Assembly: GCF_034387475.1 (NCBI RefSeq)
Contig: NZ_JAXCIL010000001.1
Span: 682,001 to 746,000 of the forward strand
Direction: 5' to 3'
Origin: Pseudomonas sp. Teo4
Lineage (GTDB): Bacteria; Pseudomonadota; Gammaproteobacteria; Pseudomonadales; Pseudomonadaceae
Length of the DNA stretch: 64,000 bases
Below, in pieces: positions 16,019 through 24,547 of the stretch. The notes beneath the pieces are model-generated. The model saw nothing but the letters and a program-made list of their open reading frames with translations, did no database searches and was not told where the DNA came from. The translations under genes and the position numbers were made by a program. Each line of letters begins with the position of its first letter. Position 1 is the stretch's first letter.

Positions 16019-17260
16019 CTAGTGGCTGGCCGCAGTGGCGCCCATTTCGTTGACTTGCTGGAAGCGGCTGAAGCGCTCCAGGGCGAATGGCGCGATCAGT
16101 TCCGGCACCTGGCCGCCGCTGGCGACCAGCTCGGCCATGGTCTTGCCGCAGATGGGCGTGGCCTTGAAGCCCCAGGTGCCCCAGCCGGCATCCAGGTAAT
16201 AGTTCTTCACCGGCGAGAGGCCCATGATCGGGCTGTAGTCCGGGGTCATGTCGGTCATGCCGGCCCACTGGCGCATCAACTTGGCGTTGGCCATGAACGG
16301 GAACATCTCGATGGCGTGGGCCAGCAGGCTTTCCTTGAGGTCCAGGGTGGAGCGGGTGTTGTACAGCGGGTAGGGGTCGGAGCCGCCGCCGAAGACGATT
16401 TCGCCACGGCTGGTCTGTTGCACGTAGCAATGCAGGGCGGAGGAACTGACCAGCGGATCGAGGAACGGCTTGAACGGCTGGGTGACCATGGCCTGCAGGG
16501 GGTAGGTGTGGATCGGCGCGCGGATGCCGGCCTTGGTCATCAGCAGCGAGCTGGCGCCAGCAACCGCCTGCACCACGCAGCCGCACTGCACCGTGCCACG
16601 GTTGGTTTTCACCGCTTCGATGCGGCCGTTGCGAATCAGCAGGTCCTGCACCTCGGTGAGCTGGTGAATCTCCACCCCGCGCTTGGCCGCCTGCTTGGCG
16701 TAGCCCCAGGCCACGGCGTCGTGGCGGGCGGTGGCGCCGTCGATGTGCCACAGGCCTGCCAGCACCGGCAGGTGGCCGGGGTCGAGGTTCAGGCTCGGTA
16801 CCAGTTCGCGGATCTGCTGGCGGTCGATCATTTCAGTGCGGCCACCGAAGTGCTTGTTGACCTCGGCCCGCTGGCGGAAGGCGCGCACGGTGGCGTCGGT
16901 GTGCGCCAGGGTGAGCTGGCCGCGCTCGGAGTACATGATGTTGAAGTCGAATTCGTTCGACAGGTTCTGGAACATCCGCACCGATTCCGCGTAGAAGCGC
17001 ACGCCCTCGGAAGTGAGGTAGTTGGAGCGGATCACGGCGGTGTTGCGCGCGGTATTGCCGCCGCCCAGGTAGGCTTTTTCCAGCACGGCGACGTTGGTGA
17101 CGCCATGGTACTTGGCCAGGTAGTAGGCGATGGCCAGGCCATGGCCGCCGCCACCGATGATCACCACGTCGTAGCGTGGCTTGAGTTCGCAGGGTGGCGG
17201 CAGGTCGACCTCCACCGGGTAATCGGCGCTCAGGCCGTATTTCAGCAGGGCGAAGGGCAT
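16019..17260 (-). CDS. soxB: heterotetrameric sarcosine oxidase-like, beta subunit
   Basis: The protein is 413 aa and is an FAD-dependent amine oxidase of the DAO family. [16 protein letters not shown] at about residues 34-49 binds [19 protein letters not shown] follows, then the C-terminal [11 protein letters not shown] and [13 protein letters not shown]. It oxidises the N-methyl group of a secondary amine such as sarcosine, giving an imine that the alpha subunit takes up. The ATG at 17260 has AGGAG 8 bases upstream and overlaps the end of folD by 19 bp. Confidence 0.92.
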   Translation of the reverse strand: MPFALLKYGLSADYPVEVDLPPPCELKPRYDVVIIGGGGHGLAIAYYLAKYHGVTNVAVLEKAYLGGGNTARNTAVIRSNYLTSEGVRFYAESVRMFQNLSNEFDFNIMYSERGQLTLAHTDATVRAFRQRAEVNKHFGGRTEMIDRQQIRELVPSLNLDPGHLPVLAGLWHIDGATARHDAVAWGYAKQAAKRGVEIHQLTEVQDLLIRNGRIEAVKTNRGTVQCGCVVQAVAGASSLLMTKAGIRAPIHTYPLQAMVTQPFKPFLDPLVSSSALHCYVQQTSRGEIVFGGGSDPYPLYNTRSTLDLKESLLAHAIEMFPFMANAKLMRQWAGMTDMTPDYSPIMGLSPVKNYYLDAGWGTWGFKATPICGKTMAELVASGGQVPELIAPFALERFSRFQQVNEMGATAASH

Positions 17261-18153
17261 GGGGTGCGCTCCTGTTGGGCGGCCTGTTGTTGCAGGTCGA
17301 GGGCGAGCAGGGTGTTTTTCATCAGGTAGGCGATGGTCATCGGCCCGACACCGCCGGGAACCGGGGTGATGGCGGCGGCCTGGGGCAGGGCGGCGTCGAA
17401 GTCGACATCGCCCACCAGGCGGCTGCGGCCGTCCTCGTCGATGCGGTTGATGCCCACGTCGATGACGACTGCACCGGGCTTGAGCCAGTCAGCGCCGATC
17501 AGTCGCGGCTTGCCGACCGCGGCGACCAGGATGTCGGCCTCGCGGCACAGCGCTGGCAAGTCGCGGCTGCGCGAGTGCACCACGGTCACCGTGCAGTCGG
17601 CCTGCAACAGCAGGGCGGCCATGGGCTTGCCGACGATGTTCGAGCGGCCGACCACCACCGCGTGCTTGCCGCGCAATTCGCCGCAGGCATCGCGCAACAG
17701 GCGCATGCAGCCGCTGGGCGTGCACGGGGTGAGCACATCGCGGCCCTGGGCCAGGCCACCGACGTTTTCACTGTGGAAACCGTCCACGTCCTTGAGCGGG
17801 CTGATGGCCTGCAACACTCGGTGTTCGTCGATATGCCCGGGCAGCGGCAACTGCACGAGGATGCCGTTGACCGCGGTGTCGCGGTTGAGCCGGTCGATCA
17901 GGGTCAGCAGTTCGCGCTGGCTGGTGTCGCCGGGCAGGCGGTGCTCCAGCGAACGTATGCCCACTTCCTCGGCCCGCAGCACCTTGTTGCGCACATACAC
18001 CTGGCTGGCCGCATCCATGCCCACCAGCACCACCGCCAGGGCCGGTTGCACGCCGCCCTGACGCAGGGTGTCGACCTGCTCGCGCACCTCGGCCAGCACC
18101 CGCGCCGCCGTGGCCTTGCCGTCGATCAGCTTGACACTGGGGATGGCGTTCAT
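17242..18153 (-). CDS. folD: methylenetetrahydrofolate dehydrogenase/cyclohydrolase
   Basis: The protein is 303 aa, close to the FolD family length. YVRNK at about residues 54-58 has the catalytic Y-x3-[10 protein letters not shown] follows at about 98, and [13 protein letters not shown] at about 167 binds NADP. FolD oxidises methylene-THF to methenyl-THF and hydrolyses it to 10-formyl-THF. Between purU and soxB, it links C1 units made by demethylation to formate release. It overlaps purU by 4 bp. It is probably a dedicated second copy, since most Pseudomonas carry a housekeeping folD elsewhere. Confidence 0.95.
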   Translation of the reverse strand: MNAIPSVKLIDGKATAARVLAEVREQVDTLRQGGVQPALAVVLVGMDAASQVYVRNKVLRAEEVGIRSLEHRLPGDTSQRELLTLIDRLNRDTAVNGILVQLPLPGHIDEHRVLQAISPLKDVDGFHSENVGGLAQGRDVLTPCTPSGCMRLLRDACGELRGKHAVVVGRSNIVGKPMAALLLQADCTVTVVHSRSRDLPALCREADILVAAVGKPRLIGADWLKPGAVVIDVGINRIDEDGRSRLVGDVDFDAALPQAAAITPVPGGVGPMTIAYLMKNTLLALDLQQQAAQQERTPCPSPC

Positions 18154-19016
18154 TTGAAGATCACCGTGCGGTCGTGGTTGAGGAACACCCGGTGTTCGAG
18201 GTGGTACTTCACCGCGCGGGACAGGGCGATGGTTTCGGTGTCACGGCCGATGGCGACCAGGTCGTCGGGGGCGTAGGCGTGGTCGACACGCTGGACTTCC
18301 TGCTCGATGATCGGGCCTTCGTCCAGGTCGCTGGTCACGTAGTGGGCGGTGGCGCCGATCAGCTTGACCCCACGTTGATAGGCCTGGTGATAGGGCTTGG
18401 CGCCCTTGAACCCCGGCAGGAACGAGTGGTGGATGTTGATGGCCCGGCCAGAGAGCTGGCGGCACAGGTCGTCGGAGAGAATCTGCATGTAGCGCGCCAG
18501 TACCACCAGTTCGGTGCCGGTGTCCTCGACGATGCGCATCAGCGCCGCTTCCTGCTCGGCCTTGGTTTCCTTGGTCACCGGCAGGTAGACGAAGCGGATG
18601 CCCTGGCGTTCGGCCATGGGGCGCAGGTCCAGGTGGTTGGAGACCACGGCGGTGATCTGCATGTCCAGCTCACCCTTGGCGTGGCGGTACAGCAGGTCGC
18701 TGAGGCAATGGTCGAACTTGCTCACCATCAGCAGCACGCGCATCGGCCGGGCGCTGCTGTGCAGGCTCCAGTCCATGTCGAAGCGCTGGGCCACGTCGGC
18801 AAAGCCCGCCTCCAGTTGCGGCGTGTCGCCACTGACACCGGTGTTGTAGCGGAACACGGCGCGCATGAAGAAGCGGCCATTGTCTTCGTCGTCGAACTGC
18901 GCCATCTCGCTGATGTAGCAACCGTGCTCGGCCAGGTAGGTGGTCACCGCCGCGACGATGCCGGACACGGCCGGGCAGCTGACGCGCAGGATGAAATGGT
19001 CGGGAGCGGGGTGCAT
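18150..19016 (-). CDS. purU: formyltetrahydrofolate deformylase
   Basis: The protein is 288 aa. An N-terminal ACT-like domain (about residues 7-85, [22 protein letters not shown]) precedes the formyltransferase fold. [20 protein letters not shown] at about 212 holds the N-H-D type active-site asparagine and histidine, and [18 protein letters not shown] follows. It hydrolyses 10-formyl-THF to formate and THF. It is the first gene of the C1 operon. With FolD it would recycle THF and export methyl carbon as formate during growth on N-methylated compounds. Confidence 0.95.
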   Translation of the reverse strand: MHPAPDHFILRVSCPAVSGIVAAVTTYLAEHGCYISEMAQFDDEDNGRFFMRAVFRYNTGVSGDTPQLEAGFADVAQRFDMDWSLHSSARPMRVLLMVSKFDHCLSDLLYRHAKGELDMQITAVVSNHLDLRPMAERQGIRFVYLPVTKETKAEQEAALMRIVEDTGTELVVLARYMQILSDDLCRQLSGRAINIHHSFLPGFKGAKPYHQAYQRGVKLIGATAHYVTSDLDEGPIIEQEVQRVDHAYAPDDLVAIGRDTETIALSRAVKYHLEHRVFLNHDRTVIFK

Positions 19017-19211
19017 GTCGAGGTCCTCGTGGTGGAGTGGGGCAGGTCGGGCACAAGGGCGAAATGGCTTCGCGGGTGGCGAAGAGGGTGTTTCTTGGTA
19101 GGAATATAAATTTCCTTTTGGCGATTTATAGGCGAAGAGGTGGGTGGCGGTCTAGGGGTTTGTGAAATTTTTTATCCTGAGGGGAAACTCAGGGGGTCTA
19201 TATCGGCTCCT

Positions 19212-19307
19212 GGCCTCATCGCCGGCAAGCCGGCTCCCACAGGTATTGCGGTGATTTCGGGGTCGACTCGGTCCATGTGGGAGCCGGCTTGCCGGCGATA
19301 GGGCCGG
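19212..19307. repeat. REP/REPIN hairpin in the purU upstream gap
   Basis: GCCGGCAAGCCGGCTCCCACA and its complement TGTGGGAGCCGGCTTGCCGGC form the arms, with outer GGCC/GGCC extensions. It lies in the 326-bp gap between the divergent purU (19016) and the small gene at 19343. The remainder of that gap is AT-richer, with GGAATATAAATTTCC at 19101-19115 and a short CCTGAG/CTCAGG stem at 19176-19193. These may belong to the purU promoter, but no known site was recognised. Confidence 0.85.
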
Positions 19308-19342
19308 TACAGCCCCACAAAAAAACTGGCTATGCTTGCCCC

Positions 19343-19744
19343 ATGACCGACACCCCTCCATTACGCCAACCGTGCCCCCCCGGCGCCTGCGTGTGTGGCC
19401 GCGAACACCTGGCCGACTACCCCCAGGCCGCCCAGCGCATCCTCCTGCTTACCCGCCAGGAAGAAAAACGCCTGCTCGACCGCCTGGAAAACCTCAAGGA
19501 CCTGGAAGACTTGCAGCGCCTGCAGCAGCGCATGTACGAAAACCTCGGCATCCGCGTGCACATCGCCCCTGGGTTCAACGAGGTGCGCACCATGCGCGGC
19601 ATTGTCATTGAGCTGGATGAGCAGGTGGGGTTGTGTCGCAAGACCCGGCAGTCGATTCCGGCCGCGATTCGGCGTGGGCTGGAGCGCAATCCGCAGGTGG
19701 CGTTCAGGTTGCTGGATGCACATGACTTGTTGAGGGATGCGTGA
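19343..19744 (+). CDS. small conserved-type protein with CxxxxCxC motif, unknown function
   Basis: The protein is 133 aa. The N-terminus holds CPPGACVCGREHL, a possible metal-binding cysteine group. A long charged helix follows (residues about 35-70, rich in R, K, E and L heptads), then a globular part with GFNEVRTMRGIVIELDEQVGLCRKTR. The ATG at 19343 was chosen because the upstream frame to 19277 is translated REP sequence. No domain name can be given. Codon use matches its neighbours, so it is probably real. It is flanked on both sides by repeat elements. Confidence 0.7.
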   Translation: MTDTPPLRQPCPPGACVCGREHLADYPQAAQRILLLTRQEEKRLLDRLENLKDLEDLQRLQQRMYENLGIRVHIAPGFNEVRTMRGIVIELDEQVGLCRKTRQSIPAAIRRGLERNPQVAFRLLDAHDLLRDA

Positions 19745-19801
19745 AGGGGATTGGGTGGGGCGGGGTGCATGTCTTGAGTGTTTTGGCGCGTTTGAGATCG
19801 C

Positions 19802-20018
19802 GCGCCGCCCGCGCGGCGCATCGCGAGCAAGGCTCGCTCCTACGTTTGTTTACGGCCAATAACGCCTGTGACAGGCGCGCGCGACCGCCTTGTTTGTACG
19901 CCTCAATATTGCGCCATGCGCCAAGGCGTTCGCGCACATATCCCACAGCCATAACTGGCCCGAAACAAACGTAGGAGCGAGCCTTGCTCGCGATGCGCCG
20001 CGCGGGCGGCGCTCGATA
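19802..20018. repeat. 217-bp hairpin element, copy A
   Basis: Arms of about 49 bp (from GCGCCGCCCGCGCGGCGC through GCTCGCTCCTACGTTTGTT, and its complement ending at about 20012) enclose a spacer of about 113 bp. A near-identical copy lies in the opposite orientation at 33955-34172. The spacer is also conserved between copies (CGCGCGCGACCGCCTTGTTT, CAATATTGCGCCATGCGC). It looks like a paired-REP element (REPIN) or small non-autonomous mobile element, not a gene. It fills most of the 388-bp gap between 19744 and mbtH. Confidence 0.85.
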
Positions 20019-20047
20019 TCCGCCCCAACACCAAACTCCATCCATAC

Positions 20048-20071
20048 TAATTTTTCCGAAGTTTCCTACGT
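20048..20071 (+). promoter_or_regulatory. PvdS-type iron-starvation box upstream of mbtH (near match)
   Basis: TAATT, then 16 bases, then CGT matches the PvdS/sigma iron-starvation consensus TAAAT-N16-CGT at all but one position. It lies 61 bp upstream of the mbtH start. Together with the perfect box ahead of pvdA at 30421-30444 it suggests that mbtH and the thioesterase gene are transcribed by the pyoverdine sigma factor under iron limitation. Confidence 0.6.
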
Positions 20072-20132
20072 CTACCTGAGAGCCTCCCTACGCCAAGCGC
20101 GTATCGGCATCTATCACTCAAGGAGACAGGCA

Positions 20133-20354
20133 ATGACTTCCGTTTTCGACCGCGACGATATTCAGTTCCAGGTAGTGGTCAACCACGAAGAGCAATACTC
20201 CATCTGGCCCGACTACAAGGCCATCCCTAATGGCTGGCGCGCCGTGGGCAAGAGCGGCCTGAAAAAGGACTGCCTGGCGTACATCGACGAGGTCTGGACC
20301 GACATGCGCCCACTGAGCCTGCGCCAGAAGATGGCTGAAGCCGCCGCGCAGTGA
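20133..20354 (+). CDS. MbtH-like protein
   Basis: The protein is 73 aa. It has the MbtH signature: [19 protein letters not shown], then [19 protein letters not shown], with the conserved tryptophans. MbtH proteins bind NRPS adenylation domains and are needed for their folding and activity. In Pseudomonas this one normally serves pyoverdine synthetases. The ATG at 20133 has AAGGAGA upstream. The next gene starts on a GTG that overlaps its stop, so the pair is coupled. No NRPS gene is inside the window. Confidence 0.95.
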   Translation: MTSVFDRDDIQFQVVVNHEEQYSIWPDYKAIPNGWRAVGKSGLKKDCLAYIDEVWTDMRPLSLRQKMAEAAAQ

Positions 20355-21070
20355 GCGCGATGAACCTGCTGTGCCTGCCGTATTCCGGCGCCAGTGCCAT
20401 GGTCTACAGCCGCTGGCGGCGCAAGCTGCCAGCCTGGCTGCAGGTGCGGCCGGTGGAGCTACCCGGGCGTGGCGCACGCCTGGGTGAGCCCCTGCAGACC
20501 GACATGCAGGCCCTGGCCCGGCAGTTGGCGGCTGAACAGCGTATGGCGGCCAATGCGCCCTATGCGTTGCTGGGGCATAGCCTGGGCGCGCTGTTGGCGT
20601 TCGAGCTGGCCCACGAGCTGCAAGCGCTGGGCTGCCCGGCCCCGCGCGCGTTGTTCGCCTGTGGCACTGCGGCACCGACCCGGCGTGAGGACTACGACGG
20701 CAAGAACTGGCGCGAGCCCAAGACCGACGCCGAGTTGATCAACGAGCTGCGCGAGCTGAACGGCACCCCGGAAGAGGTGCTGGCCAACGCCGAGCTGATG
20801 AGCCTGACCTTGCCCATTCTGCGCCATGACTTCCTGCTCTGTGGCCGTTATGCCTATCGCCAGCGGCTGGCGCTGCAGTGTCCGCTGCACGTGCTCGGTG
20901 GCGAGGCTGATCGTGCCAGCGAAGAGCAACTGCTGGCGTGGCGCAAGGAAACCTCGGGTGAGTTTTCGCTGGAGCTGTTCCCTGGTGGCCATTTCTTCAT
21001 CCATGAGCATGAAGACCGCGTGCTCGCAGCGGTGGCCGCGTCCCTTGAGCCGTACAGGCTTTCTGCCTGA
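20351..21070 (+). CDS. type II thioesterase for nonribosomal peptide synthesis
   Basis: The protein is 239 aa, an alpha/beta hydrolase of the GrsT/PvdG family. [17 protein letters not shown] is at the start, the nucleophile S77 lies in GHSLGALLA, and the catalytic histidine is in the late GGHFFIHE. These enzymes clear misloaded acyl groups from carrier domains. The GTG at 20351 overlaps the mbtH stop; an ATG 9 bases later is a possible alternative start. A pvdG-type role in pyoverdine synthesis is inferred from mbtH, pvdA and fpv nearby. Confidence 0.9.
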   Translation: MSAMNLLCLPYSGASAMVYSRWRRKLPAWLQVRPVELPGRGARLGEPLQTDMQALARQLAAEQRMAANAPYALLGHSLGALLAFELAHELQALGCPAPRALFACGTAAPTRREDYDGKNWREPKTDAELINELRELNGTPEEVLANAELMSLTLPILRHDFLLCGRYAYRQRLALQCPLHVLGGEADRASEEQLLAWRKETSGEFSLELFPGGHFFIHEHEDRVLAAVAASLEPYRLSA

Positions 21071-21082
21071 TTGACGTTGTCG

Positions 21083-21118
21083 CTTGCCTGGGGGAGGCTA
21101 GGGCTTTTCCCAGGCAAG
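21083..21118 (+). terminator. hairpin after the thioesterase gene
   Basis: CTTGCCTGGG and CCCAGGCAAG form a perfect 10-bp stem with a 16-base loop. It lies between the thioesterase stop and the next start at 21128. There is no clear T-run, so it may be a weak terminator, or may act on translation of the next gene since its 3' arm runs into that gene's ribosome site. Confidence 0.55.
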
Positions 21119-21127
21119 AGGCCGACA

Positions 21128-21679
21128 ATGCTGATCAACCCCCGCCAGGCCACGCTGCTGGTCGTCGATATCCAGGAAAAACTCATTGGCGCCATGAGCG
21201 ACCCCGAAGGCACCCGTGCGCGGGCGCGCTGGTTGCTAGCGGCGACTGCCGAGCTGGAATTGCCGATCGTGATCTCCGAGCAGTACCCCAAGGGCCTGGG
21301 GCATACCCTGGCGGAACTCACCGCCGCCGCACCGGCCGCCCAGGTGGTGGAGAAGACCCACTTTTCCTGTGTGGCCGCCGAGTGCCTGCCCGAACATCTG
21401 CTGGCCCGTGATCAAGTGATCGTGTGTGGCATGGAAACCCACGTCTGCGTGCTGCAGACCGTGCTGGGCCTGCTGGCACTGGGCAAGCAGGTGTTCGTGG
21501 TCGAGGACGCCTGCGACAGCCGCACCCCGGCCAGCAAGGCCGCAGGCCTGGCGCGCATGCGCGATGCGGGGGCGCAGGTGGTGACTCGTGAGATGGTCCT
21601 GTTCGAATTGATGGTCAGTGCCAGCCACCCGTTGTTCCGCCATATCAGCAAAACCTATCTGGTCGGTGAGCAGCCCTGA
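21128..21679 (+). CDS. isochorismatase-family cysteine hydrolase
   Basis: The protein is 183 aa. The cysteine hydrolase triad is visible: an aspartate in LLVVDIQEKLI, a lysine in VEKTHFSC, and a cysteine in VCGMETHVCVLQT. The cis-peptide-bearing GMETHVCV stretch is typical of the YcaC/nicotinamidase-like branch. True isochorismatases also carry other features not evident here, so the substrate is unknown. The ATG at 21128 has AAGAGG upstream. It lies just past the thioesterase gene, but a link to siderophore synthesis is not supported by sequence. Confidence 0.88.
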   Translation: MLINPRQATLLVVDIQEKLIGAMSDPEGTRARARWLLAATAELELPIVISEQYPKGLGHTLAELTAAAPAAQVVEKTHFSCVAAECLPEHLLARDQVIVCGMETHVCVLQTVLGLLALGKQVFVVEDACDSRTPASKAAGLARMRDAGAQVVTREMVLFELMVSASHPLFRHISKTYLVGEQP

Positions 21680-21690
21680 ACCGGGGGTTA

Positions 21691-22758
21691 GTGGCGACAG
21701 GGCTGGTGGCGCTGGCTCTGTTGCAAGGTTGCGCCGGGCGCCGCGAAGAAGCGCCAGAGACCGACCCGGCGAAGGTCAGGGCACAGCTGATGCGGCTGTT
21801 GCCTGCGCAAGCCAAGGACCGCCAGGGCTGGGCCAAGGATATTCAGGTGGCCTTCGAGGCCCAGGATATTGCCCCAAGCAAAAGCAACCTGTGCGCCGTG
21901 CTGGCGGTCACCGAGCAGGAGTCGACCTTCAATGCCGACCCGCAGGTGCCGAACCTTGGACGCATCGCCCGTGAGGAAATCGACCGGCGCGCGGCGCGCC
22001 TGCACATCCCCAAACTGTTGGTCGACGGCGCCCTGAATACCAACTCGGGCAATGGCAAGACCTATCAGCAAAGGTTGCTCGCGGTGCGCAGCGAGAAACA
22101 GCTGAGCACGCTGTACGACGACTTCATTGCCGGCCTCCCGTTGGGCAAGACCTTGCTGGGCGGGCTGAACCCGGTGCACACCGGTGGGCCGATGCAAGTG
22201 AGCATCGACTTTGCCGAGCAACACGCCAAGGGCTATCCCTACAGCTACGAAGGCACGATCCGGCAGGAGGTGTTTACCCGCCGAGGCGGTTTGTACTTCG
22301 GTATTGCCCACTTGCTGGGCTACCCCGCTCATTACGAGCGGCCGTTGTACCGCTTCGCCGATTTCAACGCGGGGTGGTACGCCAGCCGCAATGCCGCCTT
22401 CCAGGCTGCGTTGAGCCGGGCGACCGGGGTGAAGCTGGCGCTGGATGGCGACTTGGTCGCGCCAGGGGCGATCATGCCCGGTACCACCGAGCAGGCGGCG
22501 CGCAAACTGGGGGTGAAGCTTGGGCTGCGCAACCCGCAGATTCGCAGCCAGCTGGGGCAGGGTGACAGCCTGGCCTTCGAGGACAGCCAGCTTTACAGCG
22601 GCGTCTTCGCCCTGGCCGACGCGTCGGCCGGCAAGCCGGTGCCGCGTGCGGTATTGCCGGGGATCGAGCTGAAAAGCCCGAAGATTACCCGCAAGTTGAC
22701 CACGGCGTGGTTCGCGGGAAGGGTGGATGAGCGGTATCAGCGGTGCATGAAGCGATAG
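21691..22758 (+). CDS. DUF1615-type lipoprotein
   Basis: The protein is about 355 aa. The lipobox ALLQGC at about residues 9-14 predicts a lipidated, membrane-anchored protein. The body (GGPMQVSIDFAEQH, YRFADFNAGWYASRNAAFQ) fits the DUF1615 family of unknown function. No ATG is available. GTG at 21691 follows GGGGGTT, but CTG at 21676 would give MNRGLVATG and supply the positive N-terminal residue that a signal peptide needs. It follows the hydrolase gene with a 12-bp gap or a small overlap, so they may be cotranscribed. Confidence 0.8.
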   Translation: MATGLVALALLQGCAGRREEAPETDPAKVRAQLMRLLPAQAKDRQGWAKDIQVAFEAQDIAPSKSNLCAVLAVTEQESTFNADPQVPNLGRIAREEIDRRAARLHIPKLLVDGALNTNSGNGKTYQQRLLAVRSEKQLSTLYDDFIAGLPLGKTLLGGLNPVHTGGPMQVSIDFAEQHAKGYPYSYEGTIRQEVFTRRGGLYFGIAHLLGYPAHYERPLYRFADFNAGWYASRNAAFQAALSRATGVKLALDGDLVAPGAIMPGTTEQAARKLGVKLGLRNPQIRSQLGQGDSLAFEDSQLYSGVFALADASAGKPVPRAVLPGIELKSPKITRKLTTAWFAGRVDERYQRCMKR

Positions 22759-22775
22759 GGCCGGTACAGGCAACC

Positions 22776-23651
22776 TCAACCTTCGCCCAGTGCGCCAACC
22801 ACCTGATCGACACTGGCCTTCAACCCGGCCAGCGCATCTTCCGGGTCGCTCTCGACCACCACCAGCTTGGCCCCGGATGCCTTGATCACCTCGGCCACCG
22901 CCGGCTCCGGCTGGCGGTGGTGCAGCACCAAGGCCACATCCTGCGCCTTCAGGTTCTCACCCAGCGCCTTGAGCGCCGCCTCATCCCACTTGTCCTCGGC
23001 CGGTAGCGCCTGCTGCGCGACATCCAGGTTCAGCCCGCTGACCAGATAGCCCAAACGGTCCGACAGGCTCACCACGGTCAGGTTGTCGACCTCGGCCAGA
23101 CGCGTCTGGCTGCTGGCGGTCAGCTCCAGCAACTGGCGCTTGAGGCCGGCCAGGTTACCCTGGATCTTCGCCTTGTCGGCGGGCGACAAACGCTCCAGGT
23201 CGTTGGCTACCACATCGGCCATGCGCCCCAGGTTGGTCGGGTTGAGCCAGGGGTAGGCGGCGTAGGCTTCGTCACCGGTCACGGCAATGCCCGGCAGTGC
23301 GCCGTCCACCGGTCGTGCCGCATCGATTTCGACAATGCGGATATTGCTGCGTCGTGCCATCGGGTAAAGCGGGTCGTCGCGCCAGATCGAGCGTACGCCG
23401 ATCACCGCGTCCGCCTGCTGCGCGGCCTTCTGCAGGCTGGCACCACCACGGCCGCTGAAATACGACGGCTGGCGGCTGGCCGGCAGGTTGGCCGGGGCGG
23501 CGCGCTTGAGCTGCACCGAGGTGCCGTCGAGCAGGGCCACGGCCAGGCTGTGGGTCACGGGCAAGGTGGTGAGCACCTGGGTGGCAAAACTCAGCGAGGG
23601 CAGGCCAGCCAGGGCAAGGGCCAGCGACAGGTGCTTGAAGTTCAGGTTCAT
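22776..23651 (-). CDS. fpvF: periplasmic metal-binding protein of the ferripyoverdine ABC system
   Basis: The protein is 291 aa with a cleavable signal peptide (ALALAGLPSLSFA). It is a cluster A-I (ZnuA-like) binding protein, but the usual first histidine region is reduced (TLPVTHSLAVALLDG). It is the last gene of an eight-gene unit in the same order as P. aeruginosa fpvGHJKCDEF. In that system FpvF and FpvC bind pyoverdine and iron in the periplasm. It overlaps fpvE by 4 bp. Confidence 0.88.
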   Translation of the reverse strand: MNLNFKHLSLALALAGLPSLSFATQVLTTLPVTHSLAVALLDGTSVQLKRAAPANLPASRQPSYFSGRGGASLQKAAQQADAVIGVRSIWRDDPLYPMARRSNIRIVEIDAARPVDGALPGIAVTGDEAYAAYPWLNPTNLGRMADVVANDLERLSPADKAKIQGNLAGLKRQLLELTASSQTRLAEVDNLTVVSLSDRLGYLVSGLNLDVAQQALPAEDKWDEAALKALGENLKAQDVALVLHHRQPEPAVAEVIKASGAKLVVVESDPEDALAGLKASVDQVVGALGEG

Positions 23652-24547
23652 GCCGGGTTTCCTTGCAGGCGTGGGACGAGGGTGCGGGCCAGGGCGGCGA
23701 GGGCGAAGCACAGGCCGGCGACCAGAATGATCGCGGCGCCCGATGGCACCGGCAGGTCGAGGACGATCGGCAACAGGATGCCGAGCAGGGTGCTCAGCGT
23801 GGCGATCAGCACCGAGAGGAAGAAAAAGCCCTTGAGCGACTGGCTGACCAGGCGCGCGGCGGCGGCGGGAATCACCAGTAGCGCACCCACCAGAATCGCC
23901 CCGATCACTTTCACCGAGGCCACGGTGACCAAGGTCACCAGCACCACGAACAGGTAGTCCAGCGTCTTCACCGCCACCCCGCGCACCGCGGCCAGCTGTG
24001 GGTTGAAACTGGCCAGCATGATGCGGTTGTAGAGCGGCAGGGCCAGGCTCAACACCAGCACTGCGACAATGCCCAGCACCACCAGGTCGTGGGCGCTGAC
24101 GGTCAGCACCGAGCCGAATAGCACGTTCTCGAGAATGTGCACGTTGATCTTGCCGGCCAGCATCAGCAGCAGACTCGCACCCAGGGCCAGGGACACCGAA
24201 AGGAATACGCCGATCAACGTGTCTGGCGAAAGCCCGGTGCGGTTGCGCAGGTAATTCAACAGAATGCCGAACAGCAGGCAGTAGCCGAACAGGCTGCCGT
24301 ACGGGCCGGTATAGGGTTCGCCGAGCAGGATGCCGATGGCCACGCCTGTCAGCGCGGCATGGCCAACCGCCTCGGAGAAAAAGGCAAAGCGCTTGACCAC
24401 GACCAGCGTGCCCAGGCCGCCCAGTACCGGCCCGATCATCAGGCCGGCCAGCAAGGCATTGATCACGAACCCGTAGGCCAAGGCCTCGGGCAGATAGCCG
24501 GCGCTGGCCCATTCCTGGACCAGTTGGCGGAATGCTTCATAACTCAT
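23648..24547 (-). CDS. fpvE: ABC transporter permease, metal type
   Basis: The protein is 299 aa of the ZnuB/MntB permease family, with about 8 hydrophobic segments. FFSEAVGHAALTGVAIG at about residue 55 is the family's cytoplasmic coupling region, and GAILVGALLVIPAAAARL comes late. It moves iron released from pyoverdine across the inner membrane with FpvD. The ATG at 24547 overlaps the stop of fpvD by 1 base. Confidence 0.93.
   Translation of the reverse strand: MSYEAFRQLVQEWASAGYLPEALAYGFVINALLAGLMIGPVLGGLGTLVVVKRFAFFSEAVGHAALTGVAIGILLGEPYTGPYGSLFGYCLLFGILLNYLRNRTGLSPDTLIGVFLSVSLALGASLLLMLAGKINVHILENVLFGSVLTVSAHDLVVLGIVAVLVLSLALPLYNRIMLASFNPQLAAVRGVAVKTLDYLFVVLVTLVTVASVKVIGAILVGALLVIPAAAARLVSQSLKGFFFLSVLIATLSTLLGILLPIVLDLPVPSGAAIILVAGLCFALAALARTLVPRLQGNPA

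Noticed and set aside
19890..20130. similar short reading frames in both 217-bp hairpin elements
   Set aside because: The translated similarity simply reflects duplicated DNA; the arms pair as a hairpin and no ribosome site or domain supports a protein.
21128..21679. true isochorismatase for a catecholate siderophore
   Set aside because: There are no ent or dhb genes nearby and no carrier domain; the sequence fits the wider cysteine hydrolase family only.
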